Source: Paramacrobiotus metropolitanus (lineage: Eukaryota; Tardigrada; Eutardigrada; Parachela; Macrobiotidae). Taken from it: a DNA stretch of 64,000 nucleotides. Both the position numbers and the translations under genes were made by a program. Each line of letters starts with the position of its first letter. Positions within the stretch are counted from its first letter, which is position 1. Of this stretch, positions 11,969 to 22,269 are shown one piece after another. The stretch spans positions 930,001 to 994,000 of the forward strand of contig NW_026570252.1 of the NCBI RefSeq assembly GCF_019649055.1, read 5' to 3'. The notes beneath the pieces are model-generated. The model was not told the DNA's origin. It searched no databases and saw only the letters and a program-made list of their open reading frames with translations.

Positions 11969-12624
11969 CTAATAAAGGTGGGTACCTTGGACAGTTTCCG
12001 GGACAGTCGGAGAAAGGGAATCCTTCTGCTGCAGCCACTCGCTGGACAGCATATCCGCGGCACTAATGCGCTCCTTGGGATTCATTTTGAAACACTGGCT
12101 CAGTAAGCAGCGAGCCGCAACCGGCGCCCGATTCGGAATCTCCGGCGTCCCGCCCTCCCCGACATACTTCATCAGCACCGTCGGCCCCATCCACTCCCCG
12201 ACCACCAAGGCGTCCATCGCGACGGTCTTCCCTTCCACCAGTTTCACAAACCGGACCGGCTGCTCGTGGCGGTACATGTCGACGAGGATACAGCCGACGC
12301 TCCACATATCACTTTTCTTCCCAGCGGAATATCCGCGCATCATCTCCGGTGCCATGTAACGGACGGTGCCGGGGGCGTGCAGATCAAGGAGAGTCACTGT
12401 GGAGGTCAGCAGCGCGAGGTGGTCATCGAGATCGGTAATTTTAGCGCGTCGGTGGTAGGGGGCGCTGGCGTCATAAGCCAAGACGATGTTGGCGGGTTTC
12501 AGGTCACAGTGGACGATCTTAAGGGCGTGGATGGCCACCACGCCGGTCAGGGTCTGCTGAATGAGGTCCTTAATCTCCTCGTTCGTCAGCGGGGCGCTGC
12601 GGAGCAAGCTGTCCAGCGAACCAA
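11969..12624 (-). CDS. Protein kinase C-lobe exon of an atypical kinase (DLD in place of DFG)
   Basis: This is exon 2 of a kinase whose N-lobe exon is at 17061-17400. The acceptor (TTTCTCTAG) joins in phase 1 to give MEYCTFGSLDSLL, the classic hinge of a kinase domain, which validates the pairing. The catalytic loop is IVHCDLKPANIVL, so the HRD Arg is Cys. The Mg-binding motif is ITDLDD, so DFG has become DLD. APE is intact (YMAPEMM), followed by DMWSVGCILVDM. Two ends are possible. The frame stops at 11969, giving 331 residues in total. Alternatively a donor at 11985 (CAAG then GTACCC) splices to the C39-like exon, giving 598 residues. The nearest type by eye is the STE/MAP3K-like group. Confidence 0.8.
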
Positions 12625-12719
12625 CTAGAGAAATGATATTGTAAAGAAGTATATCATTCACTTCATCCAACCTCTTACCAATGCAAAACGTTTTCGGTTC
12701 AAGCTTGTCGACAAACTAA

Positions 12720-12870
12720 AGATGTAAAGCTACTGGTACATAAAGCGATATTAGCGCAAACTTGGCCTGTGAATAACTACATTACCCTAACACTACACTA
12801 CGCTTATGATCGCAATGCTTAAATGAGCTCCGCAGTTAGGCTGTCACTTACTGCATCGACCGTTTTCTAG
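12720..12870. repeat. Dispersed repeat copy in kinase intron
   Basis: It resembles 2270-2420 over the CCGCAGTTA...TTACTGCA.CGACCG.TTTCTA segment and the preceding short-TIR-like part. It is probably a decayed non-autonomous element. Confidence 0.35.
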
Positions 12871-13018
12871 CCATCTTCCGCCAGGCAGCTGCAATTATTC
12901 TCGCTAAAATATCTGGCGTTCACCAAGAAACCAGCCAGCAAAATGCCTGTTCCGTGGCTAAACAATGTGGCGTGGCGCGCCGTAGTATGGATTTATGAAT
13001 TTGTTATGTTCGCTGTAT

Positions 13019-13410
13019 TGTAGCGATAGACGTTGTACAACCATAAGACCACCCTGTTATGATTCATCATTACGTTATGCATCTGTTCATTTTACCGGCT
13101 AGCTCTTCTTCTTCACAATTTCTAGAATGCAGTCTTGCCTTCGCTTGTTACAGCGTGCATCAGCTTGATCAGCTTGTTCTGCTTGTTAAACTCTTGTCTA
13201 AACCTTGGTCCCTGTGTTGCATTGTTCTTGTCATTAAACATGCCGTGAACTTCCGTTGTTACGTTCAGTAATTGTGTTACGTCAGTAAGAGCGTCCACGA
13301 CCGCGCCGTTGCCGGTCGTGCCAACCTTTCATCCCAACAGCCCACAGAACATCGTGGTACGGTCAACACGCCAACCCACTAGAACAGCAGCCAGATCGGC
13401 TACTGTTACA
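13019..13410 (+). repeat. 5' LTR
   Basis: 392 bp, bounded by TGTAGCGATAGA and TACTGTTACA. It contains an ATTAAA polyadenylation-like signal near 13232. It pairs with 16199-16590. Confidence 0.9.
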
Positions 13411-13430
13411 TGGCGCTCCTGTAAAAGAAC
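13411..13430 (+). promoter_or_regulatory. Candidate tRNA primer-binding site
   Basis: TGGCGCTCCTG begins exactly at the LTR end, as expected for a site complementary to the CCA-ending 3' terminus of a tRNA. The tRNA species was not determined. Confidence 0.55.
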
Positions 13431-14041
13431 CATAACACCCGGACGCCTGCAGCCTGAACTCGCGATTTCCCAACATCGCCACTTCCCACACCAGCCGCCG
13501 GAAGTCTCAGGCCTAACTAACCATTTCGTGAGTGTTTTACAGCGCAGTTTGGTACCAGCAAAAATTGCATCTATCAAGTTTGATATTTATTAAGATCAAC
13601 CATCGTAATACTGCGAGTGACTTTTTCAGTTCAGTTGTCGGACTTTTAATGGTTCTTTCTTTCTTGATGCAAGTACTGCAATTACATCCGACATTATTTA
13701 CCAGCCGTTTACTTTATGTGCATGCACTGCAATAAAGCGTATAATTAATTCTTTTCAATTTTGCATATTTATCCGTGTAATTCCAAAATTACTGGCGCAG
13801 TTAGCCACGTAGGTAGCACACCTTAGCTAACTTTGTCCTGTCCGAATATCTATTTACGTCGTTTTCGGGAATTCCAGCAAATTTGCCGGCACGGCACTAC
13901 AAGTCAGTCTCACGGTTCATTCTACCTTACACTTTACAGTACGTTCGCTTTGTCTTGCACTTTGCGTATTCCAGCCGTCTATCTTTTTGGCGCCGACTGA
14001 GTTGAGCACAAACCCATTAGCAGTCACGCTCCGCGTACGCA

Positions 14042-15937
14042 ATGGAGTCCATAAAACAACAGCTTGACATTACATTCACTCGGAATGCTTTACGTGACAT
14101 CTGTAAAAATTTTAATGTAAAAACCGCTTCAAAAAACACGAAGGCTAATATGATAAGCGCGCTCTCTACACATATGTTTGTAAACCACATTTCTGTGGAT
14201 CAGCTCCACCGCTCCCATTCTCCTTTGGTCGATGAGTCAGTAACACCGACTGAGAACACTGTACAGAGCAACACCGCATCATCCACACGTTCTTACACGC
14301 AGAGGGATAGTCTGCCAGAGCAGATCACTGCAGAGCGTACTGAAGGCGCTCAATGCAGTTTCCCAACGCTCAGTGCAGCAGGGCGCACACAAGCCAGCAC
14401 ACATGCTGCAGAGCCGGTAGCGCGCAATGCTTTCGCACAATCAGCTAACAGAGAAATTAATCATATGGGTCGTTGTGAAAGTACTTCTAACGGCTTTGCT
14501 ACCGACAATGACGGCTGCGCGTACCATCATCGTGCTTTTCACGAGTATCACAGTAAATCGGATGACCGCCGGTCAGATAATGCGCACCGAAATCGTTCTC
14601 ACCGTGAATATTACAGTCGTTTCAGTGACTCAGATAGCAACCGGTCACCCAGTTTACACCGCTATCGCGCACGACACCGTTCGTACTCTGCCGATAGCAA
14701 TTGTAGCGATGAAAATTACGCTGTACGTTTCCGTTATTCGCCCGAAAGTGATCGTAATTACGAATGTTATCGCAAACCGCACCGCCGTCAGTCGCCTGCC
14801 CGTGACCACACAAAGTATTATAATCGCAAAAATTATAACGTTGACAAGAAAATACATCCGAGGTATATTGACTTTGACAGCTACAGATTAGACAACGGCA
14901 AATTGTTTTGTCCAAAGTGCCTGGATATCTTCCATTCGTACGGAGAATGCACAAATTACAGTCGTGGTGACAAATACATTATACCGCGAATATGCCCAGA
15001 TGACATAAAAGCAGATGTTCAGGCAGAATACGATGACTACGTACACTACATGGTGGGGCAAAAAGGAATGTCCTTCTTGTACAGTAAACAGTGGAAAAGA
15101 ATGAGTTCCTACAGGAAAGGCGGACCGTATAGCTATGGCTATGTACCGCCTGTGTTCTACAGCGTTTCTGAAATTAACTTGCACAGTAATCGCTCAGATG
15201 ATCCGGCATCTCGATGCAGGAAAATATTAACTGAGCAACGAGAAGAAATGCACACACCCGTTATTTTAAGACCACGCACACCATACATCAAAACTGCAGG
15301 CACTGCAAAATTAAATAATACCGTCTCGAATGCGACAACTTCAGGGGAAATAGCGAATACGATTCCGCAAAAACTCGAATTATGTGAAACCTTACTGAAC
15401 GAAATTTCCGATGATTTGACAGCACCGGCATCACCGTCTGTTGCTAAGAAGGAGCACCCATCTCAGTCAGTAAACAATTCTGTAATGCAGAGAGTACCTC
15501 AGATTAACTATTCACCATCAACGCTGTTGAAAGAAAAACTAAATGAAATAATTTCTATCGTAAAAAGTATTCGTCAGTCTTCTTTCTACCAGACGTTAAC
15601 GAGACGTGCGCACCACATTATCTCCCCAAACGCAGATGCACGGGCACTGTACGAAAGCTCCGCTACTTCGTTAAAAACGCCTTCGTTAGTGGCTGTACCT
15701 AACGCAGATCGCGAAATCATTAGTACGAGTACGTTACCGCCCAGGTCGGCCAAACATGCACTGTCGGTCGATGATTTGGATGCTACACTGGAGTATATCC
15801 GCACTTCTCCATTCTATCAGACATTGTTCACAAGCCCGCAGTTGCTAAACATACCTACTGCTACACTAACTTTTGCCGATGTTCCCACTCCATCCCCACG
15901 ACGCCGGACGAACGCGAAAAATTTTCGGATACCGTGA
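14042..15937 (+). CDS. gag: Gag-like protein of the LTR element, CCHC knuckle
   Basis: The product is 631 residues. The N-terminus has a SAP-like helix pair (ALRDICKNFNV then ANMISALS). Residues 150-270 are rich in Arg, Ser, Tyr and Asp, with RS-like dipeptides suggesting nucleic-acid contact. A perfect retroviral-type zinc knuckle, C-X2-C-X4-H-X4-C, lies at about Cys290, Cys293, His298 and Cys303. It is embedded in a conserved-looking aromatic region rather than in a disordered tail. Two related segments near residues 510-525 and 579-594 (SIRQSSFYQTLTRRA and YIRTSPFYQTLFTSP) repeat a YQTL motif. The position between two LTRs and the knuckle identify it as Gag. The reading frame is intact, and the LTRs are about 97% alike, so insertion is fairly recent. 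Confidence 0.75.
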   Translation: MESIKQQLDITFTRNALRDICKNFNVKTASKNTKANMISALSTHMFVNHISVDQLHRSHSPLVDESVTPTENTVQSNTASSTRSYTQRDSLPEQITAERTEGAQCSFPTLSAAGRTQASTHAAEPVARNAFAQSANREINHMGRCESTSNGFATDNDGCAYHHRAFHEYHSKSDDRRSDNAHRNRSHREYYSRFSDSDSNRSPSLHRYRARHRSYSADSNCSDENYAVRFRYSPESDRNYECYRKPHRRQSPARDHTKYYNRKNYNVDKKIHPRYIDFDSYRLDNGKLFCPKCLDIFHSYGECTNYSRGDKYIIPRICPDDIKADVQAEYDDYVHYMVGQKGMSFLYSKQWKRMSSYRKGGPYSYGYVPPVFYSVSEINLHSNRSDDPASRCRKILTEQREEMHTPVILRPRTPYIKTAGTAKLNNTVSNATTSGEIANTIPQKLELCETLLNEISDDLTAPASPSVAKKEHPSQSVNNSVMQRVPQINYSPSTLLKEKLNEIISIVKSIRQSSFYQTLTRRAHHIISPNADARALYESSATSLKTPSLVAVPNADREIISTSTLPPRSAKHALSVDDLDATLEYIRTSPFYQTLFTSPQLLNIPTATLTFADVPTPSPRRRTNAKNFRIP

Positions 15938-16198
15938 GGGAACCAAATCAGCGGATCCTGAGCTGGAAGAAAACTACGAAAGTATTCACTGACCGGACCT
16001 GCCGGAACCACTGCCATGATCACCTTTAACAGCACACACCGTACCGTGGCGCCGCACCAGTCCCTTCCCCCTCCGGACACGCCATGCAAGCAAAACCAGT
16101 ATTTAACCGCATTTAACCTTCTTCACTTTCTTTCTTAATTTCCATTTCTCTTATATTGTCTTGATGAGACAGGTATATCTCATCGCTACCGTGAGGGA

Positions 16199-16590
16199 TG
16201 TAGCGATAGAAGTTGTACAACCATAAGACCACCCTGTTATGATTCATCATTAGTTATGCATTCTGTTCATTTTACCGGCTAGCTGTTCTTCTTCACAATT
16301 TCTAGAATTCAGTCTTGCCTTCGCTTGTTACAGCGTGCATCAGCTTGATCAGCTTGTTCTGCTTGTTAAACTCTTGTCTAAACCTTGGTCCCTGTGTTGC
16401 ATTGTTCTTGTCATTAAACATGCCGTGAACTTCCGTTGTTACGTTCAGTAATTGTGTTAAGTCAGTAAGAGCGTCCACGACAGCGCCGTTGCCGGTCGTG
16501 CCAACCTTTCATCCCAACAGCCCACACAACATCGTGGTAAGGTCAACACGCCAACCCACTAGAACAGCAGCCAGATCGGCTACTGTTACA
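16199..16590 (+). repeat. 3' LTR
   Basis: 392 bp, same ends as the 5' LTR. It is preceded by the purine tract GTGAGGGA and followed by the GTAT duplication. Confidence 0.9.
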
Positions 16591-16594
16591 GTAT

Positions 16595-17060
16595 TTACGG
16601 ATGCTCAATTTGTCGACAGGCTTGTACACAAGCAGGATAATTACCACGCATTAAAGCAGTACTGAATACTGATTCTCTGCTTTAGGAATTGAGTGGACCT
16701 TTTCCCATGCGTCCCTCAAAAAGCATCTTACCGCGTGCAGCAACTTACAATTTACTTCGTTACCCCATAAAGGTAGTCTACGGTATCTATGTACAGTATT
16801 ACGGTTCGTAACGTGCATACTTCCACTTTGCTCACTAACGTATCAGTTACTGTACAGTACATTCTGAACTACTGATAACCCGAGTGTACAATTTAGTTCC
16901 GAATAATTCCGATTTCTACCATGTTTTATAAGTAAAACTAATATCCCTACACTAGAAATTCGATTAATTTAACTGTGTATTTAATATTATAATGAATATA
17001 TGTAATTCCTGAATATTTAGATAATTATTCAAGCGAATAAATTTGCACAATTCTACTGAC
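16595..17060. other. Kinase intron remainder
   Basis: AT-rich intronic sequence between the LTR element and kinase exon 1. No coding signal or recognisable repeat. Confidence 0.5.
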
Positions 17061-17400
17061 ATGTGCAGTATTCCATGACGATGGTGGTCTGCAGAATCGC
17101 GTCGAATCCATTGTCCGTATCGTCAACACGGGTATGGTAGTAAGCCACTACGTTGTCGCTGCGGATGCTGCGTATGCGGCGCAGTCTATCCTCGATATTC
17201 TCGCGCAGCTGCGCCTTATCCGTGCCGATATCCAGGACATGCTCGGTGATTTTCACGGCCACGGCGCGGTTGGTGGAGCGACCATCGCACCATTCGCTGG
17301 CCTCCCACACTTGTCCGAATCGACCGTGTCCAATCTCCGTGGTCAGCTTGTATTCCATCACGCGGTCAGCCTCCGTAAACTCATACACTTGCCCCGCCAT
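17061..17400 (-). CDS. Protein kinase N-lobe exon (exon 1 of the 11969-12624 kinase)
   Basis: This encodes the start and N-lobe of the minus-strand kinase. The glycine loop is IGHGRFGQVW and the ATP-anchoring Lys is in AVAVKITEH. A charged alpha-C region follows, and the exon ends in the hinge beta-strand (TTIVMEYCT). The donor is GTCAGT in phase 1, matching the acceptor at 12624. The start at 17400 (MAGQVYEF) precedes the domain naturally. An in-frame Met at 17448 would add 16 residues. The intron of about 4.4 kb houses the LTR element. The gene lies head to head with the second kinase at 18141. Confidence 0.8.
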
Positions 17401-18140
17401 CGTGGTGTCAGGGCACGTCAGTAAAATCAAGGCACGAGTGAAAGGCACAATGTTGTAGTTGGAAATTCCCTTTACAGTGCGTAGATAGTAGACACTATGT
17501 TACATGCCGGCAGGCTGGAGGCTTTAAAAACGCAAGACTACAGCAATAAAAGGCCGGAGCAATATGAGTACTCGTACTGCAAATTTGTTAACTGTACTAC
17601 TGCCGTGTAAGCCTGTTGTTGTTACTGCAGTTGTTGATACTATCGCGCACAAGGATGCTCGGGGGCGATTGCGATAGTGATGATTCACGCAATCACGCGT
17701 GATCGCCGTCGATCTTGGCAACCTCTTTACCCGACAAGGCTGGCAATCAGCACGCAGTACCGCGCTATAATTAGTACATAGACTCTTTATCAATCGTCAG
17801 ACTGATGTCAGTAATGTGGTTATTGTGGTATAACGCTCCTGACTCATCCGGCTAGGACGTGGACTGTAGTCGCACTCACGCCAATTCCATCGGCTTTTTC
17901 TTTGCGATAGCATCTAATTCAGTTAAGAAGCTTTGCTCTTACAACTTGGTGTCATTACCTTAGCGTACGCCGTATGGAGACGCCTAACTTAAGCGTGTTT
18001 TACTCTCTGGTCAAAACGTAATTAATTTTAACAATCATTTCATACTAGAACGCCAGAAAACGGCCGTGTACCAGTGTACCATTCTTTGCGTGCGCGGTGC
18101 GCGGAAGACAAATAAATATATTCCTGGATATCCACGGCTC
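17401..18140. promoter_or_regulatory. Shared upstream region of two divergent kinases
   Basis: About 740 bp separates the start codons of the divergent kinase genes, so it must contain both promoters unless distant first exons exist. I cannot point to a convincing TATA box or initiator. No coding or repeat content stands out. Confidence 0.4.
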
Positions 18141-19226
18141 ATGCCACTACGCCAACGACTGGCGCAAATGCCCATTCAAGAGAGCATAATCGTAGGAAAC
18201 GATTCCTATGCGTTCCAACGTGATCCGATTACTGGCAGAGCAGAATCTCTGGGTCGGGGCTCCTTCGGCGTCGTGTACCTTGTCAACCAAGAGATTGACA
18301 CGACGGCGCGGTACGCCGCGAAGATCCTGCATCCGGCACTTCCCGCCATCGCGCAGCTCGAGACAAACTGGGCGCGGTTGCAGCGACTGGAGCATCCCAA
18401 TCTAGTCCGGTACTTCCATGCGGAAATGTGCACCAACATCGGAAGGGTCGTGGTCATTATGGAGTACTGCTCGCGTAAGGTCTCTAGCGCATTCTCTGGC
18501 ACTGCACACTTTTAGTGAGGTGACGAGTTTTGTGGTGTTATTAGTTGGGAATCTGGAGCAGTGTTTGACCCGCCTCCGCCGGAACCCCGCCCACCCGGCC
18601 CCGCCCCGAAGGCCCTCCGCGGCTGCACCCGCGACATCCTCCTCGGTCTGCATCACCTCCACACGCAGCGCATCGTCCACACCGATTTGAAACCGAGCAA
18701 CATCCTCCTGGCCCCCTCCGAGGGCGGTGGCGTGGTGCTCAAGTTGGCGGACATGGACGACCACGTCGGGATCCTGTCCAGCGTCACCGGCTCGGAGATC
18801 CGCACCACGCGGGGAACTGTCCGCTACATGGCGCCGGAGATGTTCCGCTTGGCTGCGCAGTGGGATGTGGAGGAGCGGATCGGCCGGAAGTTGGACGTGT
18901 GGAGTGCCGGCGTGGTGGTGGTGGAGATGGCGCGCGGGGTGCGGCCGCTACGGCTGATCAAGATGGACAAGGGGCGGCCGGTGGAGACCGACTGGTTGGA
19001 GGTGACGGCTGACACACGTGCCTATGCAATCATGGATTTCATGCTCAACCACGGCGTCCCGGTGGTGCTCGACGGGGTACTGCGAGGGTTCGCCGGATTG
19101 CCCCGGTGTTTCCGCGAGATCGGAGCGGACCGGCCGACGGCGGAAGAATTGCTGCGGGATCCCTGGCTGGCGGATGAGAGCGACGGCGACACTGGCCAGT
19201 GGTGGCTTGGCGATGAGGAGCTTTAA
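18141..19226 (+). CDS. Atypical protein kinase (DMD in place of DFG)
   Basis: Two exons, 18141-18474 and 18562-19226, joined in phase 1 at a GTAAGG donor and a GAGCAG acceptor, give 332 residues. The glycine loop is LGRGSFGVVYLV, the anchoring Lys is in YAAKIL and the hinge is VVIMEYCS. After a Pro-rich insert the C-lobe has HTDLKPSNILL (HRD Arg replaced by Thr), LADMDDHVGIL (DFG changed to DMD), YMAPEMF and DVWSAGVVVVEM. The catalytic Asp, the Mg-binding Asp and the Lys are all present, so activity is possible. The same two substitutions occur in the divergent neighbour, so the pair is paralogous. An alternative upstream Met lies at 18066. The substrate is unknown. Confidence 0.85.
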
Positions 19227-20271
19227 TTATATTGTAAGCACGATAAAACTTTGTAAATGGAACCTGTTTTACGTTTGCCGTTCGTACAGAAAAAGTCGTA
19301 CGTAATTTAGAGATGTATGGACCCAGAGGCAATTTTTCTAGGTGTTCAGTAATTTCGGTACGCGTTTTGGTGTACTTATTTCAGAGGGTGTACGAACTTA
19401 AGGGTGTACGTAACACCGAGGTTTTACTGTACGATCACTTTTTTTAACAAGAGCTGTGTGTATCCTTGCACGAATAAAAGAGCCGGAACAATTTAAAATT
19501 ACATAGCATCCGCTAGTGATTTGCCCACAATTAAGGGAAATGGTCCGGTACATGGTGCTAAAAGTGAGATACATTATACATACACCAAAACTTCCGCTTT
19601 CACGCACTCCGAATCACTTTTTTTGTATTACTTTATGTCATATTCTAAAGCTGCATGACATAAAATATTGCAAAAAAGTGATTCGCAGTGCGCGAAAGCG
19701 CAAGTTTTAGTGTACTATGTATCACATTTCTGAAGTTATATACCGGGCCATTCCGAGGATTCTCCTTAAAGAATGGGATCGTTCGTACGCTGCTCACACG
19801 AACATTGTAATAAAACGCAAAGACGTTATAAATACGTTAACTATATTGAAAACAGAACTTAAAGTAAGCGTCGTCAGACGTCATCGTGTATAAACAATCT
19901 TCAGACTGATATCTGTGCATTTATGCTGTGCAAAATTCGAAGAAAAACGGTCCGCAGTAAAGTACACATTACATGACTACAGACAACTGAAACGATGCAA
20001 AAAGATGTCTGACGATGCGCAAAAGTTAAAGATTACCGGCATCAACGTTCACGGGTTTAACTGTTTATCACTGTAAAATAATTATCATCCCGTGTTCTGT
20101 ACTGCCTCATCCGTAGAAGAATGCTGGTTACATAATTGTGTATGCAACGTCTCAACTTTGACCTTTTACTACTTATGAAGACATCCGTGACATTTCTGCA
20201 ATATTAATGATTCGTTTGAAAACTATAATAATCTGCTCGTTCCACCAGAAAAATAATTGCTGTACCGACGT
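19227..20271. other. Intergenic with one MITE
   Basis: No gene is seen. It contains the TTAA MITE at 19531-19769. Near 19411-19432 a CACCGAGGTTTTACTGTA sequence resembles a pogo-like terminal repeat, without a detected partner. Confidence 0.45.
19531..19769. mobile_element. TTAA-ended palindromic MITE, copy 2
   Basis: It starts TTAAGGGAAATGG and ends CCTTAA. The inner inverted segments are CACTCCGAATCACTTTTTT and its complement AAAAAAGTGATTCGCAGTG. It is about 239 bp and non-coding. TTAA on both sides suggests a piggyBac-like target site. Confidence 0.75.
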
Positions 20272-20997
20272 TCTACCCGTATGGTCGCTTAAGTGAAACA
20301 CTATGATAAGTGAATGGGCGATGGTCGTTTAAGTGAAACACCCGAAATAACATTTTCCACAAAACGATTTTCGTTTAGATTTTTTTCTCATACGGTTAAA
20401 CAAGATGTACCCTTTACAGAGTACTTGAAACTTTTAAAAAAGCTTGAACCGTTTTCTTGCAAATGTCTCGTAAAGAAATCAGATACGAAAGCGCTTTAGC
20501 CACGCCACGACTGCCACTGCACTACGCTCAAATATTTGCGATCACCGCTATACATGGGTGGCTGTACCATCGCCGTGTAAGAAGTTTATTTAAACCAAAA
20601 TAAATTTAGTTTGAAGACATCAGCTTTCAAAGAACGAAAAAAAATATTCCGTTGAACATAAATTTACCTGAAGTGAATTAACAGCCGCAAATGCGGTGAT
20701 GCTACAGCCACCCTTGTATGGCGGTGATTGCAAATACTTGAGCGTAGTGCAGTGGCAGTCGTGGCGTGGCTAAAGCGCTTTCGTATCTGATTTCTTTACG
20801 AGACATTTGCAAGAAAACGGTTCAAGCTTTTTTAAAAATTTCAAGTACTCTGAAAAGGGCACATCTTGTTTAATCGTATAAGAAAAAAATCCAAACGAAA
20901 ATCGTTTTGTAGAAAATGTTATTTCGGGTGTTTCACTTAACCGACCATCGCCTATTCACTTATCATAGTGTTTCACTTAAGCGACCATACGGGTAGA
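20272..20997. mobile_element. Large foldback element
   Basis: Inverted arms of about 300 bp (20272-20576 and 20694-20997) flank a loop of about 117 bp. The ends read TACCCGTATGGTCGCTTAAG and its mirror, so a TA target duplication is possible. Inside each arm GGTCGYTTAAGTGAAACA occurs twice as a direct sub-repeat. It has no coding capacity. The arms differ at only scattered positions. Confidence 0.75.
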
Positions 20998-21089
20998 TTT
21001 CGTAGTTTTGTATAATTAACACGTGCCATCTCATGCATAATTTGCAGTTTCTCCTTAACCGTCCCGAATTAAACGCGCAGCGGAAGTGC

Positions 21090-21298
21090 ATTATTATTAT
21101 CATTATCATTATTATTATTACCACACTCCTTTTAATGGAAGTGGCTGTTATAGTGCTACTGGAAAAGTGTCTTTGGTTAGTGTGGAAAATTTATTACTTT
21201 TTTGGTTTGATTTTATGAGATAAAAGTTACCCAACCTAGGAATCGAAACCAGGACATACAGTTTTAAAGCCAGACGTCCCAACACCAAGCTATGGGCA
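21090..21298 (-). mobile_element. tRNA-derived SINE
   Basis: On the minus strand it starts with a tRNA-like head (GCCCATAGCTTGGTGTTGGG, an A-box-like stretch), then an anticodon-arm-like segment, then a B-box-like GGTTTCGATTCCTAGG. About 110 bp of unrelated body follows, then an (AAT)n tail (plus-strand ATT run at about 21091-21121). This is the classic head, body and tail layout of a SINE transcribed by RNA polymerase III. The tRNA fold is imperfect, so it is not a functional tRNA gene. Confidence 0.6.
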
Positions 21299-21779
21299 AT
21301 TTACATTATTATGCATATTTAAAATAATGTATGATTATCGTTACGTATGCGGTATGAGGTGCTCGTACATACAATTGCGGTGGATGGTAATTGTCTTCGA
21401 TCACCAGGAAAGTTGACCGGCGTTTCAACCAAGGAAATCTGACACGTATCGATCGCCGGCATGTGCAGTATGTAATTACGTAAAAAGGGCATCATCCGCA
21501 CCACGTGCGCATGTGCTGGTATATATCGGCATTAACGGTACAATCGGCTGATAGATGACGCTGGCCGTGGCCGCAGATCCGTGTCATTCTCCGCCGCCGG
21601 GACAAACTAACCTTTCATGTATCATCCCAAACAAACGCATCACTTGTTAACTGATTGGTTTCTAGTATGGCTTTTAACCGGCATCCAGCCGCGTTTTTAT
21701 TTGTTATGTGTTTCAGCGTGTGGCTGGATGTGTAGCTAGCCGCAGCTTAACCGAGTAGTTCTTTTATTATTTCTCGCCG

Positions 21780-22240
21780 TTTAACGATGCTAAAGTTCTC
21801 GGGAACTTTGTTTTGCATTCTGTAGTGAAATGATTTGTATACATCGGCGTAAAAATAATACCGGCGTTTACTTGTAAATCTGCCAGCAGATTTGCATACA
21901 CCACAGTTAAAAAGTTGTCGGGATTTCTTCTTTGAATTTTGCACCCAGATTAGTGGCATACATCGCTGTCGATTTTGCCACAATTTCACCAACGTTTTTC
22001 TTTACATTCTGCAGCCAAATGATTTGTATACACTGGCCTTACAACTTTCCGGAAGTTTTTCTAAACCGTTTCTTTTTTCATTCTGTAGCAAAATTATTTG
22101 TATGTATCGGCATGAAAATTATACCGGTGTTTTCTCTGCAATCAGGCAGATGATAAGTTTTAGGCCGTCGTTAAAAAATTCCAGGAGTTTTTCTGGACGG
22201 TTTTATCTCATTCTGTAACCAAATGATTTGTATACATTTT
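21780..22240. repeat. Degenerate tandem repeat built from a MITE-like motif
   Basis: The motif CATTCTGTAGCCAAATGATTTGTATACAT recurs in varied form about five times (near 21815, 21940, 22007, 22080 and 22211). The same motif occurs inside the TTAA MITE family (for example near 11680 and 27250), so the array may derive from it. It ends just before GPCR exon 1. Confidence 0.55.
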
Positions 22241-22269
22241 GCACCGCACTTCAACACACCGGCAAGCAT

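Larger units (their letters stand above)
13019..16590 (+). mobile_element. Complete non-autonomous LTR retrotransposon (Gag-like ORF, no pol)
   Basis: The element is 3,572 bp with two 392-bp LTRs (13019-13410 and 16199-16590) that differ at roughly ten positions. Both begin TGTA and end TACA. The host sequence GTAT flanks both sides (13015-13018 and 16591-16594), a 4-bp target-site duplication (5 bp if the first T is counted). A candidate primer-binding site starts right after the 5' LTR, and a purine tract (GTGAGGGA) abuts the 3' LTR. The only ORF is Gag-like, and no protease, reverse transcriptase or integrase is present. It must therefore depend on a relative. It sits in the kinase intron, in opposite orientation to the gene. 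Confidence 0.9.

Noticed and set aside
19405-19435. CACCGAGGTTTTACTGTA, also pogo-like
   Set aside because: Single end only; could be chance.
21229-21298. tRNA gene on the minus strand
   Set aside because: The anticodon and T-arm stems are imperfect, and a body with an (AAT)n tail follows, which fits a SINE better.
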